From Comamonas sp. (GTDB taxonomy: Bacteria; Pseudomonadota; Gammaproteobacteria; Burkholderiales; Burkholderiaceae_C): DNA of 64,000 nt. The DNA lies in the NCBI GenBank assembly GCA_031277805.1, contig JAITLR010000022.1:62001-126000 (forward strand), given 5' to 3'. The first letter of the stretch is position 1. The number at the start of each line of letters is the position of its first letter. Under the pieces are notes generated by a model. It was not told the origin of the DNA, did no database searches, and saw nothing but the letters and a program-made list of their open reading frames with translations. This document shows, piece by piece, positions 45,426 to 53,785 of this stretch. A program made the translations under genes and the position numbers.

Positions 45426-46664
45426 TCAGCGCAGCACGCTGATGAAACCCTGCAGCGCAAATGCGTTGATGATGTCGATGAAGAAGGCCCCGACCAGCGG
45501 CACGATCAGAAAGGCCTTGTGCGATGGGCCGTACTGGTTGGTGATGGCCTGCATATTGGCCACGGCCGTGGGTGTGGCACCCATGCCAAAGCCGCAGTGA
45601 CCGGCGGCCAGCACGGCGGCGTCGTAGTTTTTGCCCATGATGCGGAAGGTCACGAAAGCGGCATACAGGGCCATCATCACGGTCTGTGCGGCCAGGATGA
45701 TCATCAGCGGGCCGGCCAGGTCGGTCAGCTCCCACAGCTTGAGCGACAGCAGTGCGATAGCCAGGTAGATGGAGAGTGCCGCATTGCCGAACACATCGAT
45801 GGCGCGGTCAAAGACCTTGATGCCGAAGATATAGTCCAGCGCATTGCGGATCACCACGCCACCGCCCAGTGCCCAGACAAAGGTGGGTAGCTGGATGGCT
45901 GTGCCCTTGGTCACGCCGGTCATGAATTCGGCAAAGGCCAGGCAACCGGCGAACAGGGCCAGTGTTTCCACTGCGGCGTCGGCAGTGATCAGGCGAGGAG
46001 CCTTGCTGGGAGATTCAAAGTTGGCCACCTCATTGCCTTCAGGCACGGTGCTGGCACTGGGGCTCAGCTGTTCGTCTTCGGTGCGGGGCGACGCGAGCTG
46101 ATTCTTGGTGATCAGGCGCTTGGCCAGAGGGCCGCCCAGCAGGCCGCCGATGACCAGGCCGAAGGTGGCGCAGGCGATACCCAAGGTCGTGGCGCCGGTC
46201 AGTCCATATTCGCTCTCCAGCACCGAACCCCAGGCACCGGCCGTGCCATGGCCGCCCACCAGAGTGATGGAACCCGCAACCAGACCGATCAGAGGGTCGA
46301 GGCCCAGAACCTTGGCCAGACCCACGCCGACCGCGTTCTGCACGACGATGAATACGGCAATCACGCCGAGGAAGACGAACAGCGCGGAGCCGCCTTCACG
46401 CAGCTTTGTGAAGTTGGCGCTCAGGCCGATGGAGGAGAAAAACACCAGCATGAAGGCCGACTGCAAGCTGCCTTCAAAGCTCACGGTCAGTCCTGTGATC
46501 TGATGCAGGGCGAAGATGGAGGCGGCAACCACCAGGCCACCGGAGACGGGCTCGGGGATGTTGAAGTCGCGCAGAAAGCGCATGTGTCGCGTCATGAACT
46601 TGCCAAGCAAGAGCACGAGGACGGCCATGATCAAGGTGTAGTACGCGCCAAAGGTCACGTTCAT
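45426..46664 (-). CDS. gltS: Sodium/glutamate symporter GltS
   Basis: A 412-residue inner-membrane symporter that imports glutamate with sodium. NIPEPVSGGLVVA, SLQSAFMLVFFSSIGLSANF and GGHGTAGAWGSVLE are the family blocks, repeated in inverted form in the second half (GHCGFGMGATPTAVANMQAI). The cytoplasmic loop between halves is polar, near residues 205-240. GGAGATT upstream supports the ATG at 46664; a longer frame upstream is non-coding. It may work with glutamate dehydrogenase in glutamate use. Confidence 0.93.
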   Translation of the reverse strand: MNVTFGAYYTLIMAVLVLLLGKFMTRHMRFLRDFNIPEPVSGGLVVAASIFALHQITGLTVSFEGSLQSAFMLVFFSSIGLSANFTKLREGGSALFVFLGVIAVFIVVQNAVGVGLAKVLGLDPLIGLVAGSITLVGGHGTAGAWGSVLESEYGLTGATTLGIACATFGLVIGGLLGGPLAKRLITKNQLASPRTEDEQLSPSASTVPEGNEVANFESPSKAPRLITADAAVETLALFAGCLAFAEFMTGVTKGTAIQLPTFVWALGGGVVIRNALDYIFGIKVFDRAIDVFGNAALSIYLAIALLSLKLWELTDLAGPLMIILAAQTVMMALYAAFVTFRIMGKNYDAAVLAAGHCGFGMGATPTAVANMQAITNQYGPSHKAFLIVPLVGAFFIDIINAFALQGFISVLR

Positions 46665-47083
46665 AAATAATCTCCAAAGGGTTCCAGGCGACGACGGGTG
46701 ATCCGGCCTGCAGCGGGCGGGCCTGTCGTGCGCGGGTGCGTACTGTGCGATGCGGAGGCTGCACCGATGGTGCCAAAGCCCGCAAAAGCGTTGCTGTAGG
46801 TACTTGTCCAGTTGTGGCGACAGCCTGCCGCAGAGAGCAGGCCACAACCAGCCGACCTTGTATGCATGGGGTCATGCAACACAGGCCATAGCGTAAATAT
46901 GCGCGAAATACGATGCCTGCATTCGCTGTTGACGAAATTACCTTGGCGTTTACCCGCATTTTCATAAAGCTGACAAGCGGGGATCTGCTAATAAGCCGTT
47001 CTCAAGGGGCTTGTTGGGCATCTGTTGCAAATCGAAACACGTTACATGTATGCATCACATGTGATGGATGTTAAGGTCAAAAC
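46665..47083. promoter_or_regulatory. Divergent promoter region of gltS and the yjfI-pspA locus, with palindromes
   Basis: This 419-base gap holds no gene I can support. Near its right end are the perfect palindromes TACATGTA at 47043-47050 and CATCACATGTGATG at 47053-47066, about 20-40 bases before the DUF2170 start, suggesting a repressor or activator site for that locus. A run like TTGGGCATCTGTTGCAA at 47014-47030 resembles a sigma-54 promoter but has the wrong spacing. Confidence 0.45.
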
Positions 47084-47722
47084 ATGGAACACAAGACATC
47101 AGCCCATTACCAGAGATTGCATCGGCAAAGACTGCGTGAGCAGGGGCTGGTGAAAAAGGAAGTCTGGATTCTTCCCGAGCACGGGCCGCTGCTGCAGCGG
47201 CTGGAAAAGCAGATGCGCCTGCCACAGGCGCTGCCGGATTCATTGCTGATCGACCACAAGGAGGGCTCTATGGATAGTGCAAGCCATGCGTATTCGAATA
47301 TTCACAGCTTGGCCGACGACCTGCTGCAAAGCGCGCTGGCGCGCGATGGCAAGCTGCATGTCGAGGTGCTCGAAGGCGCCGATGCCAGCGTGCTGGTGAC
47401 CCTGCCGGAGTTCGGTGACCTGCCGGTTCACCTAGCCCTCTCGGGCGAGCAACTGGTGGTGGAGGCCTTTCTGTGGCCTGCCGACCAGGTCAAGGATCGT
47501 GCAGTCCTGAACGAGCAGATCCTGCGTCTGCAAAAGCTTTTTCCCTCCACGACCATGGCGCTGGAGCCACTGGCCCACGGCGGCGAAGGCTATGTGATGT
47601 TCGCGGCCCTGAAGGCATCGAGCAGCTGCGAGGACATCGTCGGCGAAATCCTCACGTTGTCCGACAGCGTGATCCAGGCCACTGAAGCGCTGCAAGCCCA
47701 TTTGTGGCTGGCACAGGCCTGA
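47084..47722 (+). CDS. DUF2170/YjfI family protein
   Basis: A 212-residue cytoplasmic protein with no membrane segment. Its first ~60 residues (HYQRLHRQRLREQGLVKKEVWILPEHGPLLQRLEKQMR) look like a basic DNA- or protein-binding helix region; the rest is the DUF2170 domain (VTLPEFGDLPVHLALSGEQLVVEAFLWP, GGEGYVMFAALKASSS). The family is exemplified by E. coli YjfI, whose gene precedes the PspA paralogue gene yjfJ. The same order is seen here: the PspA gene starts 46 bases after the stop. Function is unknown; association with PspA-like proteins is the only strong hint. Confidence 0.8.
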   Translation: MEHKTSAHYQRLHRQRLREQGLVKKEVWILPEHGPLLQRLEKQMRLPQALPDSLLIDHKEGSMDSASHAYSNIHSLADDLLQSALARDGKLHVEVLEGADASVLVTLPEFGDLPVHLALSGEQLVVEAFLWPADQVKDRAVLNEQILRLQKLFPSTTMALEPLAHGGEGYVMFAALKASSSCEDIVGEILTLSDSVIQATEALQAHLWLAQA

Positions 47723-47768
47723 AGCGCCAGACCCTTTTCCCCATAACCCACAGCCCCAGGAGAACATC

Positions 47769-48476
47769 ATGGCAGTTTGGAACAAGCTGGTGACAGCACT
47801 GCGCGGTGCGGCCCACGAGGCCGGGGAAGCCGTCACCGACAGCCAGGCGCTGCGCATTCTCGACCAGGAAATTCGCGATTCGGACAATGACCTGAACAAG
47901 TCCCGCGAGGCGCTGGCCGAGATCATGTCCAAGCAAAAGCTTGCGGCCAGCAAGCTGCAGACCACGCAGTCCAAGCTTGCCGAATACGAAGGCTATGCCG
48001 TCAAGGCGCTGGATACCGGCGACGAGGCGCTGGCCCTGGAAGTGGCCGGCAAGGTGGCTCTGCTGGAGGCGCAGCAGAGCGAGGAGCAGGAGCAGCTGCA
48101 GGCTTTCACCCTCAGCGTGGAGCAACTGCGTGCGGCCATACAGACGGCGCAGACCAATATCCGTCGGCTCAAGCAGCAGGCCGACACGGTCAAGGCCACT
48201 GAGAGTGTGCAGCGTGCCCAGGCCACGGTGGCGGGCCGCTACACGGGCTCGCAGTCACGCGTGCAGACGGCGCTGGATTCGCTGGAGCGCATCAAGCAAA
48301 AGCAGGCCGAGCGCGGCGCGCGGCTGCAAAGCGCGGCTGAACTGGCACAGGACGGCGCGGAAGATGCGCTGGATGCCAAGCTCAGGGCAGCGGGCATTGC
48401 CCCCCAGGCCGGTGACGCCAGGACCGTGCTGGAGCGCCTGAAGGCCCAGCGAGCGGGCGGCGACAAGCCGGCTTGA
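47769..48476 (+). CDS. PspA/IM30 family membrane-stress protein (YjfJ-like)
   Basis: A 235-residue, almost entirely alpha-helical coiled-coil protein. It is a phage-shock-protein A/Vipp1 homologue and so belongs to the bacterial ESCRT-III superfamily, whose members form rods and coats on damaged or strained membranes. Residues 1-35 form a predicted amphipathic start (MAVWNKLVTALRGAAHEAGE); long heptad-rich helices continue to about 190 (QQADTVKATESVQRAQATVAG). It has no membrane segment. AGGAG upstream supports the start. It lies between the DUF2170 and YqiJ-like genes in one direction. Confidence 0.88.
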   Translation: MAVWNKLVTALRGAAHEAGEAVTDSQALRILDQEIRDSDNDLNKSREALAEIMSKQKLAASKLQTTQSKLAEYEGYAVKALDTGDEALALEVAGKVALLEAQQSEEQEQLQAFTLSVEQLRAAIQTAQTNIRRLKQQADTVKATESVQRAQATVAGRYTGSQSRVQTALDSLERIKQKQAERGARLQSAAELAQDGAEDALDAKLRAAGIAPQAGDARTVLERLKAQRAGGDKPA

Positions 48477-48558
48477 CGTTGGCCCGAACAGGGCGGGGGC
48501 CACAAGAGGCTGCCAGGGCTTGCCTCGGCCACATCACACCGTACGAAAGGAAAACAAT

Positions 48559-49224
48559 ATGAGTGCTTTCTTGCAGTACGCATTCAGCTTTCCCACCTTT
48601 ATCTTTGGTGCGCTGCTGGCGCTCATGCTGCTGTATTGGCTGGTAGCGTTCGCTGGCCTGGTGGAGACCGACGCGATCGACCACTGGGTGCTGTTCGACG
48701 GCAGCGACCATGCGCATGGCGTCGAGCATTCGGCCAGTGCGCTGGCTGGCTTGCTGCTCAAGGTGGGCTTGGGCGGCATTCCTTTGACAGTGATTCTCAC
48801 GGTGCTGTTTCTGCTGGCGTGGCTGTCGTCCTACCTGCTGTGCCATCTGGTGCCCATGCCGCGGGGCTGGGTCTGGGTGAATGTGCTGACCGGCAGCGTG
48901 GTGGCCGTGGCGGCGCTGGTGCTGGGTTTCGTGGCCACCGTGCTGGTGCTGCGCCCGCTGCGTGGTGTCGTCAACAAGATTGCACCGGATGAAGAGCCCA
49001 AGGTGCTGCTGGGTCGCAGCGGCCTGGTGCGCAGCGCCGTGGTCAATGCCACGCAGGGCTATGGCAGCGTGGACGATGGCGGCGGCGGGCTGAACCTGCA
49101 GCTGCGTTCGCCGGACCGCGAGCTGGAGCGCGGTACCGAGGTGGTGCTGATCGAACACCTGCCCGAGCAGGGAGCCTGGCGCGTCGTCAGCAAGGCCGAG
49201 TTCTACGGCGGCGAGGCGGGGTGA
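48559..49224 (+). CDS. YqiJ-like OB-fold membrane protein
   Basis: A 221-residue inner-membrane protein. Three hydrophobic segments (FPTFIFGALLALMLLYWLVAF, ILTVLFLLAWLSSYLLCHL, VNVLTGSVVAVAALVLGFVATVLVL) precede a soluble C-terminal domain with beta-rich pattern (GRSGLVRSAVVNATQGYGSV, EVVLIEHLPEQGAWRVV), the OB-fold/NfeD-like domain of YqiJ. In E. coli yqiJ sits next to the flotillin gene yqiK, as here, and NfeD-type proteins typically pair with flotillins. The ATG at 48559 has AAGGA upstream; an earlier in-frame codon at 48520 is less likely. Confidence 0.85.
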   Translation: MSAFLQYAFSFPTFIFGALLALMLLYWLVAFAGLVETDAIDHWVLFDGSDHAHGVEHSASALAGLLLKVGLGGIPLTVILTVLFLLAWLSSYLLCHLVPMPRGWVWVNVLTGSVVAVAALVLGFVATVLVLRPLRGVVNKIAPDEEPKVLLGRSGLVRSAVVNATQGYGSVDDGGGGLNLQLRSPDRELERGTEVVLIEHLPEQGAWRVVSKAEFYGGEAG

Positions 49225-49314
49225 CACATTGGGATGACGCATGGCGTGTGCATGGAATGCACGCGCCATGTGGACAGCGTTTTCATGATGATTTATTGAC
49301 TGGGGAGATTCGGT

Positions 49315-51396
49315 ATGGGTTTGGACAATATGGAGTGGTACATCGTTGCCGGGGTGGTGATCGGCTCGATCTTCATCATCATCCTGGGCTTGTTTGCGCT
49401 GATCAAAGCCTTCTACATCAAGGTGCCGCAGGGCACGGCGCTGATCATCAACGACACGACATCCCAGCCCAAGGTCAAGTTCACCGGTGGCCTGGTGCTG
49501 CCCGTGATCCACAAGAAGGAGTTCATGCGCATCTCGCTGATCACGCTGGAGATCGACAGGCGTGGCAAGGAAGGTCTGATCTGCAAGGACAATATGCGCG
49601 CCGACATCACGGTGGCCTTCTACCTGCGCGTCAATGAAACGGCGCAGGATGTGCTGAAGGTGGCCAAGGCCATTGGCGTCGATCGCGCCTCCGACAAGGT
49701 GGCGGTCAACGAGCTGTTCAACGCCAAGTTCTCCGAGGCGCTCAAGACCGTGGGCAAGCAGATCGATTTCGTCAAGCTGTTCGAGAACCGCCAGGATTTC
49801 CGCGACCAGATCATCCATGTGATCGGCAACGACTTGAACGGCTATGTGCTGGAAGACGTGGCCATCGACTATCTGGAGCAGACGCCCAAATCGTCGCTGG
49901 ACCCGAACAACATCCTGGACTCCGAAGGCATTCGCAAGATCACCGAACTGACGGCCAACCAGAACATCGTCACCAACGAGCTGGAGCGCAATGCCGAGCT
50001 GGCCGTGACCAAGAAAAACGTCGAAACCAAGGAAGCCATGCTGGCGCTGGAGCGCCAGCAGGCCGATGCGGAGGCCCGCCAGAAGCGCGAGATCGCCACC
50101 ATTCAGGCACGCGAGCAGGCCGAGACGCAGAAGGTGCAGGAAGAAGAGCGCCTGAAGGCCGAGCAGGCCCGCATCCAGACACAGGAGCAGCTCGACATCC
50201 GCGAGGAAAACCGCCAGCGCGAAGTAGCCGTGGCCCAGCAGAACCGCGAGCGTGCCGTCGTGATCGAGGTCGAGAAGGTCACCCGTGCCCGCGACCTGGA
50301 AGTGGTGGCCCGCCAGCGCGAGGTGGAGCTGCAGCGCATCGAGAAGGAAAAGGCCATCGAAGTGGAGAAGGCCAACATCGCCAATGTGGTGCGCGAGCGC
50401 GTCGCGGTCGAGAAAACCGTGGCGCAGGAAGAAGAGCGCATCAAGGAAGTGCGTGCGGTGTCCGAAGCCGAGCGCATGAAGCAGGTGACGGTGCTGACGG
50501 CCGAGGCCTCGGCCCAGGAGGAGCTGGTGCGCCAGGTCAAGAAGGCCGAGGCCGACGAGACTGCATCGCGCCACAAGGCCGTGGAAGTGACCACCATGGC
50601 CCAGGCCGAACTGGAGGCCGCTGGCAAGACCGCCGAGGCGAAGAAAAAGCTGGCCGAAGCCATCGAGGTGGAGCGCGCCGCGCCGGGCCTGGCCGATGCC
50701 AAGGTACGCGAAGTGACCGCCGCCGCCATCGAGAAGGAAGGCATGGCGCAGGCCAAGGTCATCGCTGAAAAGCTGCTGGCCGAGGCCCGGGGCGAGCAGG
50801 AAAAGGGCCTGGCCGAGGTGCGTGTGATCGAAGCCCAGGCCGATGCCAACGAAAAGCTGGGCCTGGCCGATGCCAAGGTCCTGGAGGAACGTCTGCTGGC
50901 CCAGGCCCGTGGCGAGGCTCAGGTGGGCAACACCAAGGCCGTGGTGACGCGCGATGTGGGCCAATCCGAAGCCGATGTGCTGCGTGACAAGCTGTTTGCC
51001 GAGGCCAAGGGCCTGACCGAGAAATTCTCGGCCCTGGGTTCGCTGTCCGACCAGGCGCGCTCGCACGAAGAGTTCCGCATGCAGCTGGAAAAGAACTTCG
51101 AGCAGGCCCTGGCCGCCATCGAGGCGAACAAGACCGTGGCGCAGGAGCAGGCCGAGGTGCTGTCGGCCGCGTTGTCAAAGGCCAATATCGACATCGTCGG
51201 TGGTGGTGGCGACTTCTTCAACAACTTTGCCAAGGCCTTGTCGGTGGGCAAGGCCGTGGAAGGCGTGTCCGCCAAGAGCCCCATCGTGCAGGAGCTGCTG
51301 GGCAAGTTTCTGGGCGGTGGCAAGTCCCCTGCGGATGCGCTGAGCCAATTGCTGGCCGCCCAGCCCAAGGATCAGGGACCGGGTAACGGCGCTTGA
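49315..51396 (+). CDS. Flotillin family protein (YqiK-like)
   Basis: A 693-residue membrane-anchored flotillin. An N-terminal membrane helix (WYIVAGVVIGSIFIIILGLFALI, ~8-30) is followed by the SPFH/band-7 domain (~35-200, KVPQGTALIINDTTSQPKVKFTG, ADITVAFYLRVNE), then more than 300 residues of Glu/Ala/Lys/Arg-rich coiled coil (QREVAVAQQNRERAVVIEVEKV) and a C-terminal oligomerisation region. It should form cytoplasmic-face assemblies that organise membrane microdomains. A good ribosome site (GGGGAG) supports the start. It is fourth in the locus, after the YqiJ-like gene, and the linkage of these two is conserved in E. coli. Confidence 0.9.
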   Translation: MGLDNMEWYIVAGVVIGSIFIIILGLFALIKAFYIKVPQGTALIINDTTSQPKVKFTGGLVLPVIHKKEFMRISLITLEIDRRGKEGLICKDNMRADITVAFYLRVNETAQDVLKVAKAIGVDRASDKVAVNELFNAKFSEALKTVGKQIDFVKLFENRQDFRDQIIHVIGNDLNGYVLEDVAIDYLEQTPKSSLDPNNILDSEGIRKITELTANQNIVTNELERNAELAVTKKNVETKEAMLALERQQADAEARQKREIATIQAREQAETQKVQEEERLKAEQARIQTQEQLDIREENRQREVAVAQQNRERAVVIEVEKVTRARDLEVVARQREVELQRIEKEKAIEVEKANIANVVRERVAVEKTVAQEEERIKEVRAVSEAERMKQVTVLTAEASAQEELVRQVKKAEADETASRHKAVEVTTMAQAELEAAGKTAEAKKKLAEAIEVERAAPGLADAKVREVTAAAIEKEGMAQAKVIAEKLLAEARGEQEKGLAEVRVIEAQADANEKLGLADAKVLEERLLAQARGEAQVGNTKAVVTRDVGQSEADVLRDKLFAEAKGLTEKFSALGSLSDQARSHEEFRMQLEKNFEQALAAIEANKTVAQEQAEVLSAALSKANIDIVGGGGDFFNNFAKALSVGKAVEGVSAKSPIVQELLGKFLGGGKSPADALSQLLAAQPKDQGPGNGA

Positions 51397-51429
51397 GAGA
51401 CCGGAAAACCGGAGAGCCGGGAATAGCAC

Positions 51430-51506
51430 GACTTGCGCAAACCAGATTCAGGCAGGAGCTGCGCCACAAGGCAGCAGTTCTTGGCACATCCTTGTTGGCG
51501 CAAGTC
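51430..51506. repeat. GACTTGCGCA inverted repeat (family C), copy 2
   Basis: Ends GACTTGCGCA and GGCGCAAGTC are complementary at nine of ten positions; ACATCCTTGTTGGCGCAAGTCC matches the inner part of the copy at 19799-19864. It fills much of the 209-base gap after the flotillin gene. Confidence 0.68.
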
Positions 51507-51605
51507 CTCATAAAATTTCCGGCTCTTGCCGCCCTGGCCTGCGTATCCGCACCACGCCATCGGGCGGCCGTTGTTCCCAGTCTGGGACACATCAAGGAGT
51601 TCCCT

Positions 51606-52604
51606 GTGCATTCGACTACCCATAGCCGCCGCGCCTTCATCGCCACGGCCGCTGCCGCATCCCTTCCTCTAGTCTTTACCAACTCGGCCCGCGCGGCCAC
51701 CCAGGAGCTCAAGCTCGGCTACCCGCTGCCGCAGAATTCGCAATTCGGTGCCGCAGCGCGCGCCTTCGGCCAGGAACTGGCTCGGCTCACCGACAACCGT
51801 TTCACGGTCAAGGAGTTTCCGTCGAGCACGCTGGGCGGCGAGCGCGAGATGATCGAGGGCCTGCAACTGGGCAGCCAGGAGCTGGCCATTGTCTCCACCG
51901 GGGCCGTGGGCAACTTCGTGCCCCAGGTCACGATCTTCGACCTGCCCTTTCTGTTCCGTGACTACGCGCATGCCCATGCCGTGCTGGACGGCGCCATCGG
52001 CGCCGAGATGCTGCAGCGTTTTCCCGCGCGCGGCCTGACCGCGCTGGCCTGGGGCGAAGGGGGCTTTCGCCACATCACCAATTACAAGCGGCCCATAGTT
52101 CGGCCCGAAGACCTGCGCGGACTCAAGATCCGCACGCAGGAGAACGCCATGCACATCGCTGCGTTCAAGGGCCTGGGAGCCAGCCCCACACCCATCAACT
52201 GGCCAGAGACCTTCATGGCGCTGCAGCAGCGCACCGTGGACGGCCAGGACAACCCGATCTCGGTGATCGAGGCTTCCAAGCTCTACGAGGTGCAGAAATA
52301 CCTGTCGCTCACCCAGCACCTGTATTCGCCCGCCTTGTTCCTGGCCTCGCCCGCGCTGCTGGGCCGGCTTTCCAAGGCCGACCAGGAGGCTTTCCGCAGC
52401 GCGGCGCGTGCCGGTGCTGCCGCCATGCGCCAGCGCGTCGCGCAGGACGAGCGCTCGGGTGTCAAGAACCTGCGCCAGCACGGCATGGAGGTGGTCGAGC
52501 AGATCGACAAATCCCTTTTCGTGGCCGCACTTGCAGGCAGCTACAAGGATTTCAACCAGAGGTTCGGTGCCGACAACATCGAACGCATCCGACAAGTGAA
52601 GTGA
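51606..52604 (+). CDS. TRAP transporter substrate-binding protein (DctP), orphan
   Basis: A 332-residue periplasmic binding protein of the DctP family. The N-terminus has a twin-arginine (Tat) type signal (SRRAFIATAAAASLPL). Family blocks include ELKLGYPLPQNSQFGAAARAFGQEL, STLGGEREMIEGLQLGSQELAI and KIRTQENAMHIAAFKGLGASPTPINWPETFMALQQRTVDGQDNP, the last being a DctP signature. The GTG start has AAGGAG six bases upstream. The membrane subunits DctQ and DctM are absent from this window, so it is an orphan or works with subunits elsewhere. The next gene starts eight bases after the stop, so they are co-transcribed. Confidence 0.9.
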   Translation: MHSTTHSRRAFIATAAAASLPLVFTNSARAATQELKLGYPLPQNSQFGAAARAFGQELARLTDNRFTVKEFPSSTLGGEREMIEGLQLGSQELAIVSTGAVGNFVPQVTIFDLPFLFRDYAHAHAVLDGAIGAEMLQRFPARGLTALAWGEGGFRHITNYKRPIVRPEDLRGLKIRTQENAMHIAAFKGLGASPTPINWPETFMALQQRTVDGQDNPISVIEASKLYEVQKYLSLTQHLYSPALFLASPALLGRLSKADQEAFRSAARAGAAAMRQRVAQDERSGVKNLRQHGMEVVEQIDKSLFVAALAGSYKDFNQRFGADNIERIRQVK

Positions 52605-52612
52605 AGCCATCC

Positions 52613-53626
52613 ATGCGCTATTCCATCTTTTCCGTCCAGGACCATCACCCCGCGTTGCACCGTTCGGTGGCGCAGCTCTATGAGCAGGTCATAGATGAGG
52701 CCAAGCTTGCCGAGTCGCTGGGCTATGACACTTTCTTCGTGGCCGAGCACCATTTCCACGAATGCGGCTCGGTGCCCAACCCGGCCGTGTTTCTCTCCGC
52801 ACTGGCGCGCGAGACACAAAAAATCCGACTGGGCGTGGCCGTCTCCAACATCACCATCCACAATCCGCTGACCATCGCCGAGGACTACACGATGGTGGAC
52901 ATGCTCTCGGGTGGGCGCCTGACACTGGGCGTGGGATCGGGCTATCTGCGCCACGAGTTCGAAGGCCACCGCATCAGCCCCGAGGAAAAGCGTGAACGCT
53001 TCGACGAAAACCTGCAGGTCATGGTGCAGGCGCTGACCGGCGAGCCCGTCCATTTCCAGGGCAAGTACAACGATCTGCCCGGCGTGGCACTGAACGTGCA
53101 GCCCGTGCAACCGGGCGGCCTGCCCATCCACGTCGCCATCCAGCGCCGCGAGGCGGCCTATCACGTGGGACGCCAGGGCCGCAACATCTTCTCTCTGCCG
53201 TATTCCTGCCTGACCAAGGCCGAGGAGATCCGCGGCCTGATCGAAGACTATCGCCGGGGCTATGGCGAATCGGGCGCGCCGGGCCGGGGCGAGGCCGTAC
53301 TGGCCTTCCACTGCCATGTGGCAGAGAGCGACGCGCAGGCCAAGATCAATGCCGAGCAAGCCTTCAACCTCTACCTGGACACACGCCTGTTCTATGACAC
53401 ACGCCGGACCTACGACACCGTGGTCGGCGGCGGCCTGGGCATGTTCGGCTCGCCCGAGACCGTGGCCCGTCAGCTCGTGGACCTGCACGACATGGGCATA
53501 GACCATGTCATGTTCCTGCAGAACTTCGGTGTGCTCGACTCGGCCTTGGTACGCGACTCCATGCACCGTATTGCCAACGAGGTGATGCCGCTGGTACGTC
53601 AGCGCATTGGCGCGCCGCAGGCGTAG
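52613..53626 (+). CDS. LLM-class flavin-dependent oxidoreductase
   Basis: A 337-residue luciferase-like monooxygenase with a TIM-barrel fold, likely using FMN/FMNH2. The N-terminal region SIFSVQDHHPALHRSVAQLYEQ and the block FFVAEHHFHECG are typical; LTLGVGSGYLRHEFEGH and DLHDMGIDHVMFLQNFG follow. Without a partner reductase gene, the substrate cannot be assigned. A GTG start at 52601 would overlap the DctP stop and is possible. The pairing with a DctP gene suggests uptake and oxidation of one small organic compound, such as a sulfonate or aromatic acid, but that is inference. Confidence 0.85.
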   Translation: MRYSIFSVQDHHPALHRSVAQLYEQVIDEAKLAESLGYDTFFVAEHHFHECGSVPNPAVFLSALARETQKIRLGVAVSNITIHNPLTIAEDYTMVDMLSGGRLTLGVGSGYLRHEFEGHRISPEEKRERFDENLQVMVQALTGEPVHFQGKYNDLPGVALNVQPVQPGGLPIHVAIQRREAAYHVGRQGRNIFSLPYSCLTKAEEIRGLIEDYRRGYGESGAPGRGEAVLAFHCHVAESDAQAKINAEQAFNLYLDTRLFYDTRRTYDTVVGGGLGMFGSPETVARQLVDLHDMGIDHVMFLQNFGVLDSALVRDSMHRIANEVMPLVRQRIGAPQA

Positions 53627-53725
53627 TGAGCTTTCAGGCCAAACCATGCAGGCGCATGGGCCTGTGCATGAGCGGGAGCCGATTTCATCGGAATCCTGCT
53701 CGCCAGGCAACCGCTGGGTTGGTAT

Positions 53726-53782
53726 GAATTTGATAGCTTCTGGCGCCTTCTGCATACGCGCTAGAGCCTTTTTTCTTGAAAT
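53726..53782. repeat. Dispersed family A repeat directly before the AAA-ATPase start codon
   Basis: TTTGATAGCTTCTGGCGCC, then a loop, then GCGCTAGAGCCTTTTTTC. This resembles a small hairpin followed by a six-T run, i.e. a terminator-like form, ending about 12 bases before the ATG at 53786. Confidence 0.65.
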
Positions 53783-53785
53783 GAT

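Noticed and set aside
47014-47030. TTGGGCATCTGTTGCAA as a sigma-54 -24/-12 promoter of the PspA locus
   Set aside because: The spacing between the GG and GC elements is nine bases, not the strictly needed ten.
48382-51066. Long minus-strand open frame of 894 codons opposite the YqiJ/flotillin genes
   Set aside because: It is the complementary shadow of the coiled-coil flotillin gene; composition is biased to Leu/Gly/His and there is no domain or ribosome site.
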